Part shown: positions 34,619 to 43,382 of the stretch, one piece after another | How positions within the stretch are numbered: position 1 is the stretch's first letter | Layout: each line of letters starts with the position of its first letter | Assembly: GCA_947504205.1 (NCBI GenBank) | Contig: CANNGL010000005.1 | Location: 180,751-244,750, forward strand | Reading direction: 5' to 3' | Length of the DNA stretch: 64,000 bases | DNA from: an uncultured Litoreibacter sp. | GTDB lineage: Bacteria > Pseudomonadota > Alphaproteobacteria > Rhodobacterales > Rhodobacteraceae | The notes under the pieces: model-generated | What the model was told of the DNA's origin: nothing | Seen by the model: the letters and a program-made list of their open reading frames with translations, nothing else | Databases searched by the model: none | Made by a program: the position numbers and the translations under genes

Positions 34619-36334
34619 ATGGCTGGAAAGAGTTCTGGTTCGATGGCGTCGACGAAAAAGAATGCAAAAGGTCAAAACAGCAAAGAGGATCACCGCGCGG
34701 CACAATTGGATGAGAGGCAGTCTCCGGATCCTGATTTGGAGTACGGGTTATTCTATCTTTGGCATCTTGCTGCGATAGGATTGATCGAATGGAAGCGCAA
34801 CGGCAAGGGTGAGAAGGTAACGGAATCAAAATGTTGGTTAGTTCCAGGGAAACACAAAGGCGACGAGAAGATCACGGTCGCGATCATCGACAACGGGTGT
34901 GCCGAGGATCACCCTAACCTCAGTACCGACCGGATCAACCACGTTGAATTTTTCGCATATCCACAGGCTGCATTCTATCTGACTGACGGAAAACCCCACG
35001 CGGAAGAACTCATGCCAATCGACGAGCTTTCTTTTGCTAGGGAATTGAAAGATGAGGTGAACACGGCGTTAGAGCTTCCACGCGAAACAAGCCTGTCCCT
35101 CACTCTGGCTGAATATCTGGGCGAAAAGGATCCGTATAAAGAAATCCAGAACCCTTCCCATCGCTTTGCGTCGCACGGCACGGCTTGCGCCGGTTTAGTC
35201 GGCGGCTGTGCAACAAAGGAAGGGGATCCGTCAGCGCCACCGGATAATCCGTGGGCCATCGACTATTCAGGGGTCGATCCTTTCGCGCATATCTTGGCGA
35301 TCAATACCGTATACAATCATGAATATTGGCCGATGATCGCTGCTCTCGTATATGCCGCGCGTTCGTGCGCCGATGTCATTCTGATCCCGCGCGCGGTTGA
35401 CGACATGGCACCTCCTGCATTCACGGACGTAACGGATTTTCCATCTGCCAGCGATGATCCGCGCCACACACGTTTTCAGGAAGACACGCGTCGGTTTCGC
35501 GACAAGCAGCTTTTCGAAACAATCCTGAGGGTGATCTGCAAACATGTCCCGACTGTTGTGGCGGCCGGGAACACCGGCATTGGCGAGATGGCATATCCGG
35601 CCCGGCTTTCCACGCTTGCAAGCAGCAATGAGGACTTTCCGCTGATCACGGTAGGTGCCGTAACCGCGAGAGGTTTGCGCGCATCATATTCAGCCGGATC
35701 AAATGGGATGGTCGGCACCAAGTCGCCATTTATCTATGCCCCCAGCAACGACCACGAAACCATGACTCAGGACTTCCAGCGGTACGATGACCTGTCTTGG
35801 CGGGCTCGAAATACGCTGTCGGAAGCAGCACTGAAAAGCTATCAGGACGAACCACCATTCCTAGGTCGCCTAGAGGCCCCATTGTGCGATGCCCCCGAAG
35901 GCTCCCCACCTGAGAATGATTTCAGCCCGTATGGTATTCTCGCGATCGATATCCCCGGCCCGTGGGGATATGATAACACTGTTGGTGAGGCGCGGGATCT
36001 TGAAGATCCGTTGGCAGAATACAAACTCGACGACCCTCAGAACGTAAAGTGCCAGTCAAGATATCAGGAAAATCAACCCCGATCACTCTACGCGCTCTTT
36101 GGTGGCACATCGGCTGCGAGCGCAATCGTGGCCGGGACGATCTCTCAGATGATCCGCAGCAGTGGCAAGGGAAGTTTGAGCCGCGATGCCATAACCGACA
36201 AGTTGAGAGACACTTGGGGCAATCCTCTGAACATGGAGGAGCGCGATGCGAACGGAAGGTACGGCAAGGAGGTCGAAGGCGGTCTGACAAACGTTTTACG
36301 TGCGGCCTGCGCGATCAAGCCCACGAGTTCCTAG
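34619..36334 (+). CDS. S8 (subtilisin-type) serine protease
   Basis: A 571-residue S8 peptidase with the catalytic triad D91 (VAIIDNGCAEDHPNL), H186 (RFASHGTACAGLVGG) and S498 (LFGGTSAASAIVAG), plus oxyanion N318 (VVAAGNTG). There is no signal peptide; the first ~40 residues are hydrophilic, so the enzyme is probably cytoplasmic or exported by another route. A 95-residue insertion separates the D and H motifs, and about 130 extra residues precede the Ser motif. ATG 34619 is preceded by GGGAGGAAG. It lies 13 bases after the PAP2 gene. Target proteins are unknown. Confidence 0.9.
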   Translation: MAGKSSGSMASTKKNAKGQNSKEDHRAAQLDERQSPDPDLEYGLFYLWHLAAIGLIEWKRNGKGEKVTESKCWLVPGKHKGDEKITVAIIDNGCAEDHPNLSTDRINHVEFFAYPQAAFYLTDGKPHAEELMPIDELSFARELKDEVNTALELPRETSLSLTLAEYLGEKDPYKEIQNPSHRFASHGTACAGLVGGCATKEGDPSAPPDNPWAIDYSGVDPFAHILAINTVYNHEYWPMIAALVYAARSCADVILIPRAVDDMAPPAFTDVTDFPSASDDPRHTRFQEDTRRFRDKQLFETILRVICKHVPTVVAAGNTGIGEMAYPARLSTLASSNEDFPLITVGAVTARGLRASYSAGSNGMVGTKSPFIYAPSNDHETMTQDFQRYDDLSWRARNTLSEAALKSYQDEPPFLGRLEAPLCDAPEGSPPENDFSPYGILAIDIPGPWGYDNTVGEARDLEDPLAEYKLDDPQNVKCQSRYQENQPRSLYALFGGTSAASAIVAGTISQMIRSSGKGSLSRDAITDKLRDTWGNPLNMEERDANGRYGKEVEGGLTNVLRAACAIKPTSS

Positions 36335-36722
36335 CCCATCTCGACTCACCCTACAATTCGGTTGGCAGTCTTGATCATATAAAGTTCTCTTAAGATCATT
36401 TGCGACTACGCTGTATCAGCGGACCAATGCATAATGCTTTGATACGTCAGAATTAAAGACCGCTACTGCCACATGTTGGAGCAGTGTTTAGTCATTGGGT
36501 CAGGATCGGCCTCAACCTGTGCATGTCGGCCATCCAGCATCTGCCGCCATTTGTCTTAGGTGCGACATCGGGAAGTTTAGGCTCATGGCGCAACCTCCGG
36601 CCATCGAAAGATCGAGGTTTCGGCTGTCTTTGCGACAGATGGTGCGGCTCTGCTGCCGCTCGCCAAACTCGGCTATTTTCGGTAAACTCTGGTTCAGCCT
36701 CATACACTGGGAAGCCGCTAAA
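36335..36722. other. 388-base region without a convincing gene
   Basis: Only short, shadow-like frames are present. An in-frame extension of the downstream gene back to 36495 adds 76 Cys/Arg-rich residues that look non-coding. It should hold the promoter of the gene at 36723. No strong terminator for the protease gene was found. Confidence 0.5.
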
Positions 36723-37145
36723 ATGACCGCCAAATCATCACCCGAAGACGTTAAATTCAAGGATCGCTTTGAAGCAGGCAAAGTGCCACCTGCTGATTTT
36801 CATCACCGGGAACACTTGAAGCTCGTTTACGTTTATCTCTGCGAAAGCGACGTTCAGGCAGCGAACGACCGAATGTGTGTTTCGCTCAGGAAGTTTCTGA
36901 AGGATAACGATGTTCCAGCCTCAAAGTATCACGAGACATTGACAATGTCGTGGGTGCAAGCGGTAAAGCACTTCATGGTAAAAGCGGGTGCACCAAATTC
37001 TTTCGAAGAGTTCATCGCGGCTGATGAACGACTGCTGGACACAAGCATCATGCTGACCCACTACGAAAAAGACACGCTGTTCTCAGAACGCGCCCGCACC
37101 GAATTTGTTCAGCCTGATGTCGAACCAATTCCGCAGCACATCTGA
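36723..37145 (+). CDS. Small uncharacterised protein with FxHHxxHL motif
   Basis: A 140-residue soluble protein. The best-conserved-looking part is DFHHREHLKLVYVYL at about residues 23-37. Its FxHRxHLxxxxxxL pattern occurs in a group of small bacterial proteins of unknown function. The downstream helix WVQAVKHFM and the acidic segment FEEFIAADERLLD complete a helical domain. The adjacent His residues could bind metal. It is convergent with the DUF4304-like gene, and no function is assigned. Confidence 0.7.
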   Translation: MTAKSSPEDVKFKDRFEAGKVPPADFHHREHLKLVYVYLCESDVQAANDRMCVSLRKFLKDNDVPASKYHETLTMSWVQAVKHFMVKAGAPNSFEEFIAADERLLDTSIMLTHYEKDTLFSERARTEFVQPDVEPIPQHI

Positions 37146-37157
37146 AGCTTTGTTTAG

Positions 37158-37640
37158 TTACTTATTGGGATTCAAGCGGACTTTGATCGCTCTTTGGACT
37201 TTGCGGACATAGCGGACCCAAACATTGCCGGGTGGAGCAGGGTCCGAGAACCAAGGTTCGAGTTCATCCTCAACGTAGAGAACCATTTCCTCCAAACAGC
37301 GCTCGTAAGTGCTCCATGTCTTTGCGTTAAATCGGTGATGGTAGCAATAGCCATCCGCCTTTCGAACCGAGGCGTCGTTGTGAAAGAAGCGATTTCGTTT
37401 GTCAGGAGCGATCGCGCTTGAAACCCAAGCTTCCACTCGTATGTCTACAGAAAAGTCTGTCGTGGCTCCATAGGTGCTTCCACGGCGAAAAAGATAGATA
37501 TACTCTAGCAGTTCTCCTCTTTCGCGAACCCATTTTCGAGCTCCGGATTTCCTGAAATTTCGAGTAGCTAGATGTTGATGAAGATCAGCGCATATTCTTT
37601 TCATACCGGCGGCAACAACACCAGAGAACTCAGATGGCAT
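37158..37640 (-). CDS. DUF4304-like hypothetical protein
   Basis: A 160-residue soluble protein with the layout of DUF4304: an N-terminal helix ending in HLATRNFRKSGARKWVRERG, a beta strand LLEYIYLFRRG, and DFSVDIRVEAW. Such proteins are short, widely distributed and uncharacterised, and sometimes neighbour toxin/immunity genes. A second in-frame ATG at 37604 would shorten it by 12 residues. It lies at the right edge of the accessory block, 13 bases from the convergent FxHHxxHL gene. Confidence 0.65.
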   Translation of the reverse strand: MPSEFSGVVAAGMKRICADLHQHLATRNFRKSGARKWVRERGELLEYIYLFRRGSTYGATTDFSVDIRVEAWVSSAIAPDKRNRFFHNDASVRKADGYCYHHRFNAKTWSTYERCLEEMVLYVEDELEPWFSDPAPPGNVWVRYVRKVQRAIKVRLNPNK

Positions 37641-37761
37641 TCCACAATGCTCCGCATTAGTATCGAGAACGCGATAGTACGACAGGAATTCCGAGCGGTA
37701 AACTCGCGCTCATTGCGCTTCGGAATGTCTACAATGGGCCTTTATCTGCCCTTCGTTCCAC

Positions 37762-37800
37762 ACAAAGAAACGGCCCCATAAACCGGGGCCGTTTCTTTGT
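37762..37800 (-). terminator. Strong terminator after the sugar-binding-protein gene
   Basis: A perfect 16-bp stem (37762-37777 with 37785-37800) encloses a 7-base loop. It starts 16 bases after the end of the minus-strand binding-protein gene. Symmetrical A/T-rich arms could terminate both directions. Hairpins here are common between binding-protein and permease genes, where they lower permease expression. Confidence 0.92.
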
Positions 37801-37816
37801 TGGGTTCAGGCAGGAA

Positions 37817-39442
37817 TTACATTCCCAGCGATGCTTTGTAGACGGCGATTTGGCTGTCGCGGCCGATTTGGTCGGTGATCTTCTCCCAAGCAGCGGCAAT
37901 TGCGTCCGCGGTTTCCTGAGCCGAGCCATATTGACCAGCATAGCCTTTCGCCAACTCATCTTCCGCGACCGAGTAGTATTGGAAGATACCCGGAATACGC
38001 GGCTCGATGGCGGCGTTGGGGTGGTTGTAGCTGTCGGCGTTCGAGCCAAGGTAGTCTTCGACATAGGCGCGGTCATAGCCTGCCTCTTCCCATTCCTCGA
38101 ACTGGAAGTGGGAGTTGCGGTAAGGCTGGAAGCCCGAAGGATAGGCAGATGCCCAAAGTGACAGGTCCTTACCACCCAGATGAGCGGCGGCAGACCACGC
38201 AGCCTTCTTCTTCTTCTCATCGCCCTCGACCGTGGCCATGACGTAAACGCCCCAGCCGATATAGGCCATATTTGGCGCCTCATTCATCGTGTCTTCCCAA
38301 GTGCCGCTTTGCGCATTGTAGACGCGGTCAGAGGCTGGGTTCATGCCGAAGCCGACAACATCACCAACGACGGACGTATCAGAGGTGCGTGCCGATGAGC
38401 CTACGTCGCCCCACCACATCAGCATCGAGCCGGTGCCAGCCAAGAACTGCTGGAACGCTGTGGTGCCCGGATCGGCATTGATCTGGTCTGCGGGGTAGGC
38501 GCCCGCCTCGATCAGATCCATGACGTCCTGGATCGCTTGAACCCAAGCCGGGTTGTTGACCATCGGCTTCATTGTTTCGGGTTCGAACAACCATGCCGGG
38601 CTGTTTGGATGCTTCGCGTAAGCCGATGCGCGGTTTTCGAGGAAGTAGAACCCAAATCCGCCCCAACCTTTCAGTGGGTCAAGATAGCCGTGGGCAGGCA
38701 GTCCGGTCAGCGGGTCTTCCTTGCCGATGAGGTCTTTCGAGACCTGATTGATTTCCTGCCACGTCTTCGGGACTTCGCTTCCGGCAATGCCATCATCGCC
38801 GAAATAGTCCTTCCGATAGGCAAAGGTGTGGCAGTCGCCGTCAATGGAAACGCGATAGGTTTTGCCATCCCACGTACCCACAGGCGCTTTGAGGTAATCA
38901 ACATAGTCGTCCATGTCGATCTGCTCTTTGACCCAATCCGGCATCTCGGACGCCAGGCCTTTGCCCAGCACGTCCCCTTCGAACGGGGCGCCCATCTCGA
39001 TGATGTCGAAATCCACGGTGCCGGTCGCAATCGATTGTTGCAGGCGCGCGTTATAGTCGGCTTGTGCGAGGTCGATCCAGTTGATCTTGGCGCCGGTATA
39101 AGCCTCCCACGGTTTCAGGAAGCCACGGAACAGGAAGTTGTGCAGGTTCTGGTTGTTCAGGCCCATGAAGGTCAGCTCGACACCTGCAAATTCTCCCTCT
39201 GCGACGTTTTCCTTGGTGGCCCCAAGACACATTTCACCAACTTTTTGCCAATCGCTATCGGTTGGCGATCCGGCACCCACGCCAGGTATCTTTAGAATTT
39301 CTGCGCGTACATTGGCGTGTCCATCCGCCTTTGCGCCGCCCGGCATCATCGCCATGGCACCCACTGCCGCAGTCCCTTGCAGCATCTGGCGGCGGTTCAT
39401 TTTCTGTGCCGCCTTGATGTAATTATAGAGTTCGACTTTCAT
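37817..39442 (-). CDS. Sugar ABC transporter substrate-binding protein
   Basis: A 541-residue periplasmic binding protein of the family 1 (CUT1) type. N-terminal residues 1-17 precede MNRRQMLQGTAAVGAMAMMP, a twin-arginine-like leader. The mature part shows GVELTFMGLNNQNLHNFLF, INWIDLAQADYNARLQ, FDIIEMGAPFEGDVLG, GKTYRVSIDGDCHTFAYRKD and GTGSMLMWWGDVG. ATG 39442 has GGGAGG at proper spacing; the ATG six bases earlier lies too close. It is larger than most (~400-440 residues), which is seen in a subgroup of these proteins. It presumably serves the permeases at 24334-26348. Confidence 0.9.
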   Translation of the reverse strand: MKVELYNYIKAAQKMNRRQMLQGTAAVGAMAMMPGGAKADGHANVRAEILKIPGVGAGSPTDSDWQKVGEMCLGATKENVAEGEFAGVELTFMGLNNQNLHNFLFRGFLKPWEAYTGAKINWIDLAQADYNARLQQSIATGTVDFDIIEMGAPFEGDVLGKGLASEMPDWVKEQIDMDDYVDYLKAPVGTWDGKTYRVSIDGDCHTFAYRKDYFGDDGIAGSEVPKTWQEINQVSKDLIGKEDPLTGLPAHGYLDPLKGWGGFGFYFLENRASAYAKHPNSPAWLFEPETMKPMVNNPAWVQAIQDVMDLIEAGAYPADQINADPGTTAFQQFLAGTGSMLMWWGDVGSSARTSDTSVVGDVVGFGMNPASDRVYNAQSGTWEDTMNEAPNMAYIGWGVYVMATVEGDEKKKKAAWSAAAHLGGKDLSLWASAYPSGFQPYRNSHFQFEEWEEAGYDRAYVEDYLGSNADSYNHPNAAIEPRIPGIFQYYSVAEDELAKGYAGQYGSAQETADAIAAAWEKITDQIGRDSQIAVYKASLGM

Positions 39443-39543
39443 GTGCATCCTCCCAGGAAAAGCGTCAAATCGTACTAGGTGAGAAGATGGCAGGCACAGA
39501 AATTTCTTTAGTTTTTTGAACAGGCTGTGCCGGATGATCCCCC

Positions 39544-39557
39544 ACTAAGAGTTTAGT
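39544..39557. promoter_or_regulatory. Short palindrome in the divergent sugar-transport promoter region
   Basis: ACTAA-GAGT-TTAGT lies in the 216-base region between the binding-protein gene and the ATPase gene. It could be an operator for both divergent units. No regulator gene is found in the sugar cluster, so the protein would come from elsewhere. Arms of five bases can occur by chance. Confidence 0.35.
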
Positions 39558-39658
39558 ATGATCGAGATTTACCTTAAGTCAACAAAAGCCGTATGCGGCG
39601 TGGACAGCACAATTTTCATTCACTAGCATCAAAGTCTGACTGGGGAGGATGCCGCACG

Positions 39659-40708
39659 ATGGCAGACGTAAAAATTCAGGATGTTCGCAAATCCTACGGT
39701 GCTGTCGAAGTCATCCACGGACTTGATGTCGACATTGCGGATGGCGAGTTTGTTGCGCTGGTCGGACCATCGGGCTGCGGCAAATCCACGTTGCTGCGGA
39801 TGATTGCGGGACTTGAGCCGATCAACGGTGGCACCATCGCAATCGGGGATCGTGTGGTGAACAATCTGCCGCCAGCGCAACGAGACATTGCGATGGTCTT
39901 TCAAACCTACGCTTTGTACCCGCACAAGTCTGTTGCCGAAAACATGGGCTTCGCTCTCAAGGTGGCAAAGGCTGACAGTGCCGAGATCGACCGCCGAGTA
40001 AAGGAGGCGGCCGAGATTTTAAGCCTGACGGACTATCTGGATCGTAAACCTCGCCACCTGTCGGGGGGGCAACGACAGCGCGTTGCGATGGGGCGCGCTA
40101 TTGTGCGCGACCCGCAGGTGTTTCTCTTTGATGAGCCGCTTTCCAACCTTGATGCGAAGCTGCGCATTCAAATGCGAACCGAAATCAAGGAATTGCATCA
40201 GCGGCTCAAGACGACCACCGTTTTTGTAACTCACGATCAGATCGAAGCCATGACCCTCGCGGATCGCATCGTGGTCATGCAGGATGGTCGGATCGAGCAG
40301 GTGGGCTCCCCATTGGAGCTTTACGATAACCCTGCCAACGAGTTTGTCGCTACCTTTATCGGGGCACCGTCGATGAACCTGCTTTCAGGCGAGATGGCGG
40401 GGGGAAAGGTCAGCGTCGGGGGGCACCAGTTCAGTGGTCCAAGCGGGACTGGGGCCGTAAAGCTGGGTGTGCGGCCCGAGCATTTGATCTTGTCTGATGC
40501 CGGTCTGCCGATGGAAGTGAAGGTCGTGGAACCGACGGGGTCTGAAACGATGGTCTTTCTCAAATTTGAAGGCCAAGATGTAACGGCAGTTTTCCGAGAG
40601 CGGCACGCGTTCCAAAGTGGTGAGGTGATACATCTTCAGCCTGACCCCGATCACATTCATCTGTTCGACGCTTCGACCGGTGTTTCGCTAACGAGTTCGA
40701 TTCCTTAG
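39659..40708 (+). CDS. Sugar ABC transporter ATP-binding protein (UgpC/MalK type)
   Basis: A 349-residue ABC ATPase: Walker [10 protein letters not shown] near 38-46, signature [15 protein letters not shown], Walker [13 protein letters not shown], and H-loop [12 protein letters not shown]. The C-terminal TOBE-type domain (residues ~235-349) is typical of MalK/UgpC. GGGGAGG precedes ATG 39659. It is the first gene of an operon with FucU and a ribokinase, divergent from the binding protein. It energises the CUT1 importer. Confidence 0.93.
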   Translation: MADVKIQDVRKSYGAVEVIHGLDVDIADGEFVALVGPSGCGKSTLLRMIAGLEPINGGTIAIGDRVVNNLPPAQRDIAMVFQTYALYPHKSVAENMGFALKVAKADSAEIDRRVKEAAEILSLTDYLDRKPRHLSGGQRQRVAMGRAIVRDPQVFLFDEPLSNLDAKLRIQMRTEIKELHQRLKTTTVFVTHDQIEAMTLADRIVVMQDGRIEQVGSPLELYDNPANEFVATFIGAPSMNLLSGEMAGGKVSVGGHQFSGPSGTGAVKLGVRPEHLILSDAGLPMEVKVVEPTGSETMVFLKFEGQDVTAVFRERHAFQSGEVIHLQPDPDHIHLFDASTGVSLTSSIP

Positions 40709-40718
40709 GAGGATACAT

Positions 40719-41165
40719 ATGCTTAAAGGACTTGATCCTATTTTGAATGCTGACGTGCTCTATGCCTTGCGCGCGATGGGGCACGGGGATGATCTGATCA
40801 TCGCTGACACCAACTTTCCATCCGATAGCGTTGCGCGAGAAACTGTTCTGGGTGAGATACTGCGCATTGATCGCCCGGCGGCAGAGGTCGTAAGCGCCGT
40901 GCTGTCCGTTTACCCGATTGATACATTCGTAGATGACGCTGCCGCGCGCATGGAAGTTGTTGGAGAGCCTGACAGCATTTTGCCGGTCATGAGCGAGGTC
41001 CAAGCCAAAGTGGATGCGGTGGATGGTCCCAAAATGATCGGCATCGAACGATACGCTTTCTATGAGCGGGCCAAGAAGGCCTATGCAGTTATCCAAACGG
41101 GGGAACGTCGCTTTTATGGCTGCTTTGCATTTCGCAAGGGCGTCGTGCCGCCGGACGAGGGGTAA
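40719..41165 (+). CDS. fucU: RbsD/FucU-family sugar mutarotase
   Basis: A 148-residue cytoplasmic mutarotase that interconverts alpha/beta forms of a pyranose. The signature GHGDDLIIADTNFPS with its catalytic His is at residues 23-37, and the C-terminal FYERAKKAYAVIQTGE and RFYGCF pattern favours FucU over RbsD. AGGAGG lies 7 bases before ATG. It sits between the ABC ATPase and ribokinase genes. The FucU likeness, the aldo/keto reductase and the lactonase all suggest a 6-deoxy sugar such as L-fucose as the imported substrate. Confidence 0.85.
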   Translation: MLKGLDPILNADVLYALRAMGHGDDLIIADTNFPSDSVARETVLGEILRIDRPAAEVVSAVLSVYPIDTFVDDAAARMEVVGEPDSILPVMSEVQAKVDAVDGPKMIGIERYAFYERAKKAYAVIQTGERRFYGCFAFRKGVVPPDEG

Positions 41166-41168
41166 ACG

Positions 41169-42077
41169 ATGGGCAAGGTTGTTATCCTAGGGGTTTTCGT
41201 TGCCGATACCTCCTATCGCGCGGATCGTATGCCGCGGATGGGGGAAACGATCCTTGGCAACTCATTCGCCCTTGGCCCCGGGGGCAAAGGTTCCAATCAA
41301 GCGGTTGCCTGTTCCAGGATCGGTGCGGAAACCCATATGATTTCGAAGCTGGGCCGCGACGATTTTGCAAAGATGGCTCTAGAGACGTGGAAAGAAGCGG
41401 GTGTGGTGGCTCACGCGGATCAGGTCGGCGATAGCTATACGGGTGCAGCTTATATTTTCGTCGAAGAGCAAAGTGGCGATAACGCTATCATCATCGCGCC
41501 GGGGGCTGCCGCCCTGATAAGCGAGGCAGATGTAGATGCAAACGCGGATCTCATAGCCGGTGCGGATGTCTTCGTCACCCAATTGGAACAGCCGATGGGT
41601 GCAGCTTTGCGTGGCCTTGAAATCGCGCGTAATGCAGGGGTCAAAACCATACTTAATCCCGCCCCGGCGGCGGACTTGCCAGAAGGTATGCTGGCCCTTT
41701 GCGATTACGTGACACCGAATGAAACTGAATGCGAAGCATTGACCGGTGTAGCCGTCGACACCGAGGACGACGCGGCTCGCGCCAGCGAGGCGTTACAAAA
41801 ACTTGGTGTCAGGCATCCGATCATCACTATGGGCGAACGCGGGGTTTATTTGCACGGCCACGGGATGGTTGCTGCGATTTCCGCGGGGCCTGTTGTGGAG
41901 ACTACCGGTGCGGGCGATGCTTTCAATGGTGGCTTTGCAGCGGCCCTAGCTGAAGGCAAGACAACGCAAGAGGCTGTCTTGATTGGGTGTGCGACCGCAG
42001 GCATTTCGGTCACCCGTCCGGGAACCGCGCCGTCAATGCCTTCGCGTGCGGAGGTTGACGCGCTTCTACGTCGCTGA
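41169..42077 (+). CDS. Ribokinase-like PfkB sugar kinase
   Basis: A 302-residue PfkB kinase with full ribokinase features: GPGGKGSNQAVACSRIGA near 38-55, NPAPAADLPEGML, TPNETECEALTG, TMGERGVYLH, and TTGAGDAFNGGFAAAL with the catalytic Asp. It would phosphorylate ribose or a related sugar. It starts 3 bases after fucU. The second PfkB gene (18173) shares only the family motifs, so two distinct phosphorylation steps are likely. Confidence 0.9.
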   Translation: MGKVVILGVFVADTSYRADRMPRMGETILGNSFALGPGGKGSNQAVACSRIGAETHMISKLGRDDFAKMALETWKEAGVVAHADQVGDSYTGAAYIFVEEQSGDNAIIIAPGAAALISEADVDANADLIAGADVFVTQLEQPMGAALRGLEIARNAGVKTILNPAPAADLPEGMLALCDYVTPNETECEALTGVAVDTEDDAARASEALQKLGVRHPIITMGERGVYLHGHGMVAAISAGPVVETTGAGDAFNGGFAAALAEGKTTQEAVLIGCATAGISVTRPGTAPSMPSRAEVDALLRR

Positions 42078-42080
42078 ACG

Positions 42081-42698
42081 TCAGAAAATCTTGTGCTCTT
42101 TCGCAAGCAGGGCGGCCTGGGTGCGATTGCTTACCTTCAATTTTGCCAGCAGGTTTTTGACGTGGAGTTTAACGGTGACTTCCTGAATGCCGAGCTTGCG
42201 CGCGATCTCTTTGTTGGCAAGACCTTTGCAGAGTTGCTCAAGGGTCTCCATCTCGCGCGCTGAGAGTTCGGTGAAGGGCGTCTTCAGGATTGCAGCCGGA
42301 GGAGCGGCGGCGAAGTCGAACGGGAAATAGCGTTCTCCGGATATGATCAGCTTGATCGCGTTGATCAGAGCTTCTGCGGTTAATGACTTCGGTAAAAAGC
42401 CGACCGCGCCATGCTCCATTGCAGCCGTGGCCACGTCTCTTTCGGCAACCCCTGAAAGCAGTGCTACTTTTGTCTGCGGAAATTCGCGGCGGTATTCATC
42501 CAGTCCGCGCAGGCCGTTCATCCCCGGCATGTGATAGTCGAGTATCACCAGATCAATAGTGTTTTCGCTGCGGGACGCCTCCAAGGCGAGCGGCAAGTCG
42601 GCCACGACTTTTACGGAAAACGTGTCAACTTTGTTGAGATAGGCCGCGATAGTTTCGCGAACCAGATCATGGTCATCTGCTATCAGGATGAGAGGCAT
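42081..42698 (-). CDS. NarL/FixJ-family response regulator
   Basis: A 205-residue regulator. The receiver domain has acidic pocket D8-D9, phospho-acceptor D54 (VILDYHMPGMNG) and Lys near 104 (LPKSLTAE). The LuxR-type helix-turn-helix is at ~140-200 (ELSAREMETLEQLCKGLANK, EIARKLGIQEVTVKLHVKNL). ATG 42698 gives a normal start; an in-frame ATG 36 bases earlier only adds an odd leader. It is divergent from the genes for a sulfite-oxidase-fold protein and a hybrid kinase, the expected GacS-type partner. A 7-2-7 palindrome lies 64 bases upstream. Confidence 0.92.
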   Translation of the reverse strand: MPLILIADDHDLVRETIAAYLNKVDTFSVKVVADLPLALEASRSENTIDLVILDYHMPGMNGLRGLDEYRREFPQTKVALLSGVAERDVATAAMEHGAVGFLPKSLTAEALINAIKLIISGERYFPFDFAAAPPAAILKTPFTELSAREMETLEQLCKGLANKEIARKLGIQEVTVKLHVKNLLAKLKVSNRTQAALLAKEHKIF

Positions 42699-42761
42699 AA
42701 TGTTATTCGGCTTCGGTTGGCACGCATGAGGCAAAAATAGATAAAATCTGGAATGTTCTAC

Positions 42762-42777
42762 CTATACTTGAGTATAG
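42762..42777. promoter_or_regulatory. Perfect 7-2-7 inverted repeat, candidate NarL-type operator
   Basis: CTATACT-TG-AGTATAG is a perfect palindrome in the 153-base intergenic region between the response regulator and the divergent oxidoreductase-fold/kinase genes. NarL-family dimers are known to bind two heptamers as an inverted repeat with 2-bp spacing, which is the geometry seen here. The heptamer differs from the E. coli NarL consensus. Autoregulation is the simplest reading. Confidence 0.6.
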
Positions 42778-42851
42778 TCCCCTATTCCAATGCCATTCAC
42801 ACGCTTTAAGCTCAGCGTGTATTTATGAGTAATCGCCTACGAGGAAGCGGC

Positions 42852-43346
42852 ATGCCAATACTCCACCACTCACGGCTAACCGCCAGTATATTGGCATGCA
42901 TGTGGCTGCAGGGAGCGCCGGCGATTGCGCAGTCTGCGGCGGTTTTGGAACTTCATTCGAAACCGTCGCAGACTGAACCACATCACTTTTCTCTGGAAGG
43001 TCTGGATGAACTTCATCAAGTTGAGTTCTCGACCACTACCCTTTGGACTGACGGAACAGTTACCTTTTCAGGTGTTCCGCTAAAGGCTCTGCTGGAGGAG
43101 GTGGAGTTTCAGGGGCAAACTGTCGAGCTGGTTGCCCTCAACGACTATTCGATATCGCTGCCGATAGATGAGATCGAAGATGAGGTGCCTATCGTTGCGA
43201 CGCGGATGGACGGCGCACCTATGTCTGTTCGGATGAAAGGGCCGTTTTGGCTGGTCTTTCCTTATGACCGCCACCCAAAATACCGCACGGATACGATGTA
43301 CGCACGTAGCATCTGGCAGTTGTTCAGAATAAAGGCCGTGGATTAA
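42852..43346 (+). CDS. Periplasmic sulfite-oxidase-fold protein lacking the Mo-ligand Cys
   Basis: A 164-residue exported protein. The signal peptide ends near GAPAIAQSA. The body follows the molybdopterin oxidoreductase (SUOX) fold pattern: FSGVPLKALLEE, ALNDYSISLPIDEI, PIVATRMDGAPMSVR, GPFWLVFPYD. The mature part has no cysteine, so it cannot bind Moco in the usual way. ATG 42852 follows GAGGAAG; an ATG 27 bases upstream lacks such a site. It lies 36 bases before the hybrid kinase gene. It may serve as that kinase's periplasmic partner; this is inference from adjacency. Confidence 0.8.
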   Translation: MPILHHSRLTASILACMWLQGAPAIAQSAAVLELHSKPSQTEPHHFSLEGLDELHQVEFSTTTLWTDGTVTFSGVPLKALLEEVEFQGQTVELVALNDYSISLPIDEIEDEVPIVATRMDGAPMSVRMKGPFWLVFPYDRHPKYRTDTMYARSIWQLFRIKAVD

Positions 43347-43382
43347 AGGGTTTGGCATTTCTATGCTGAGCGAAATTGATCC

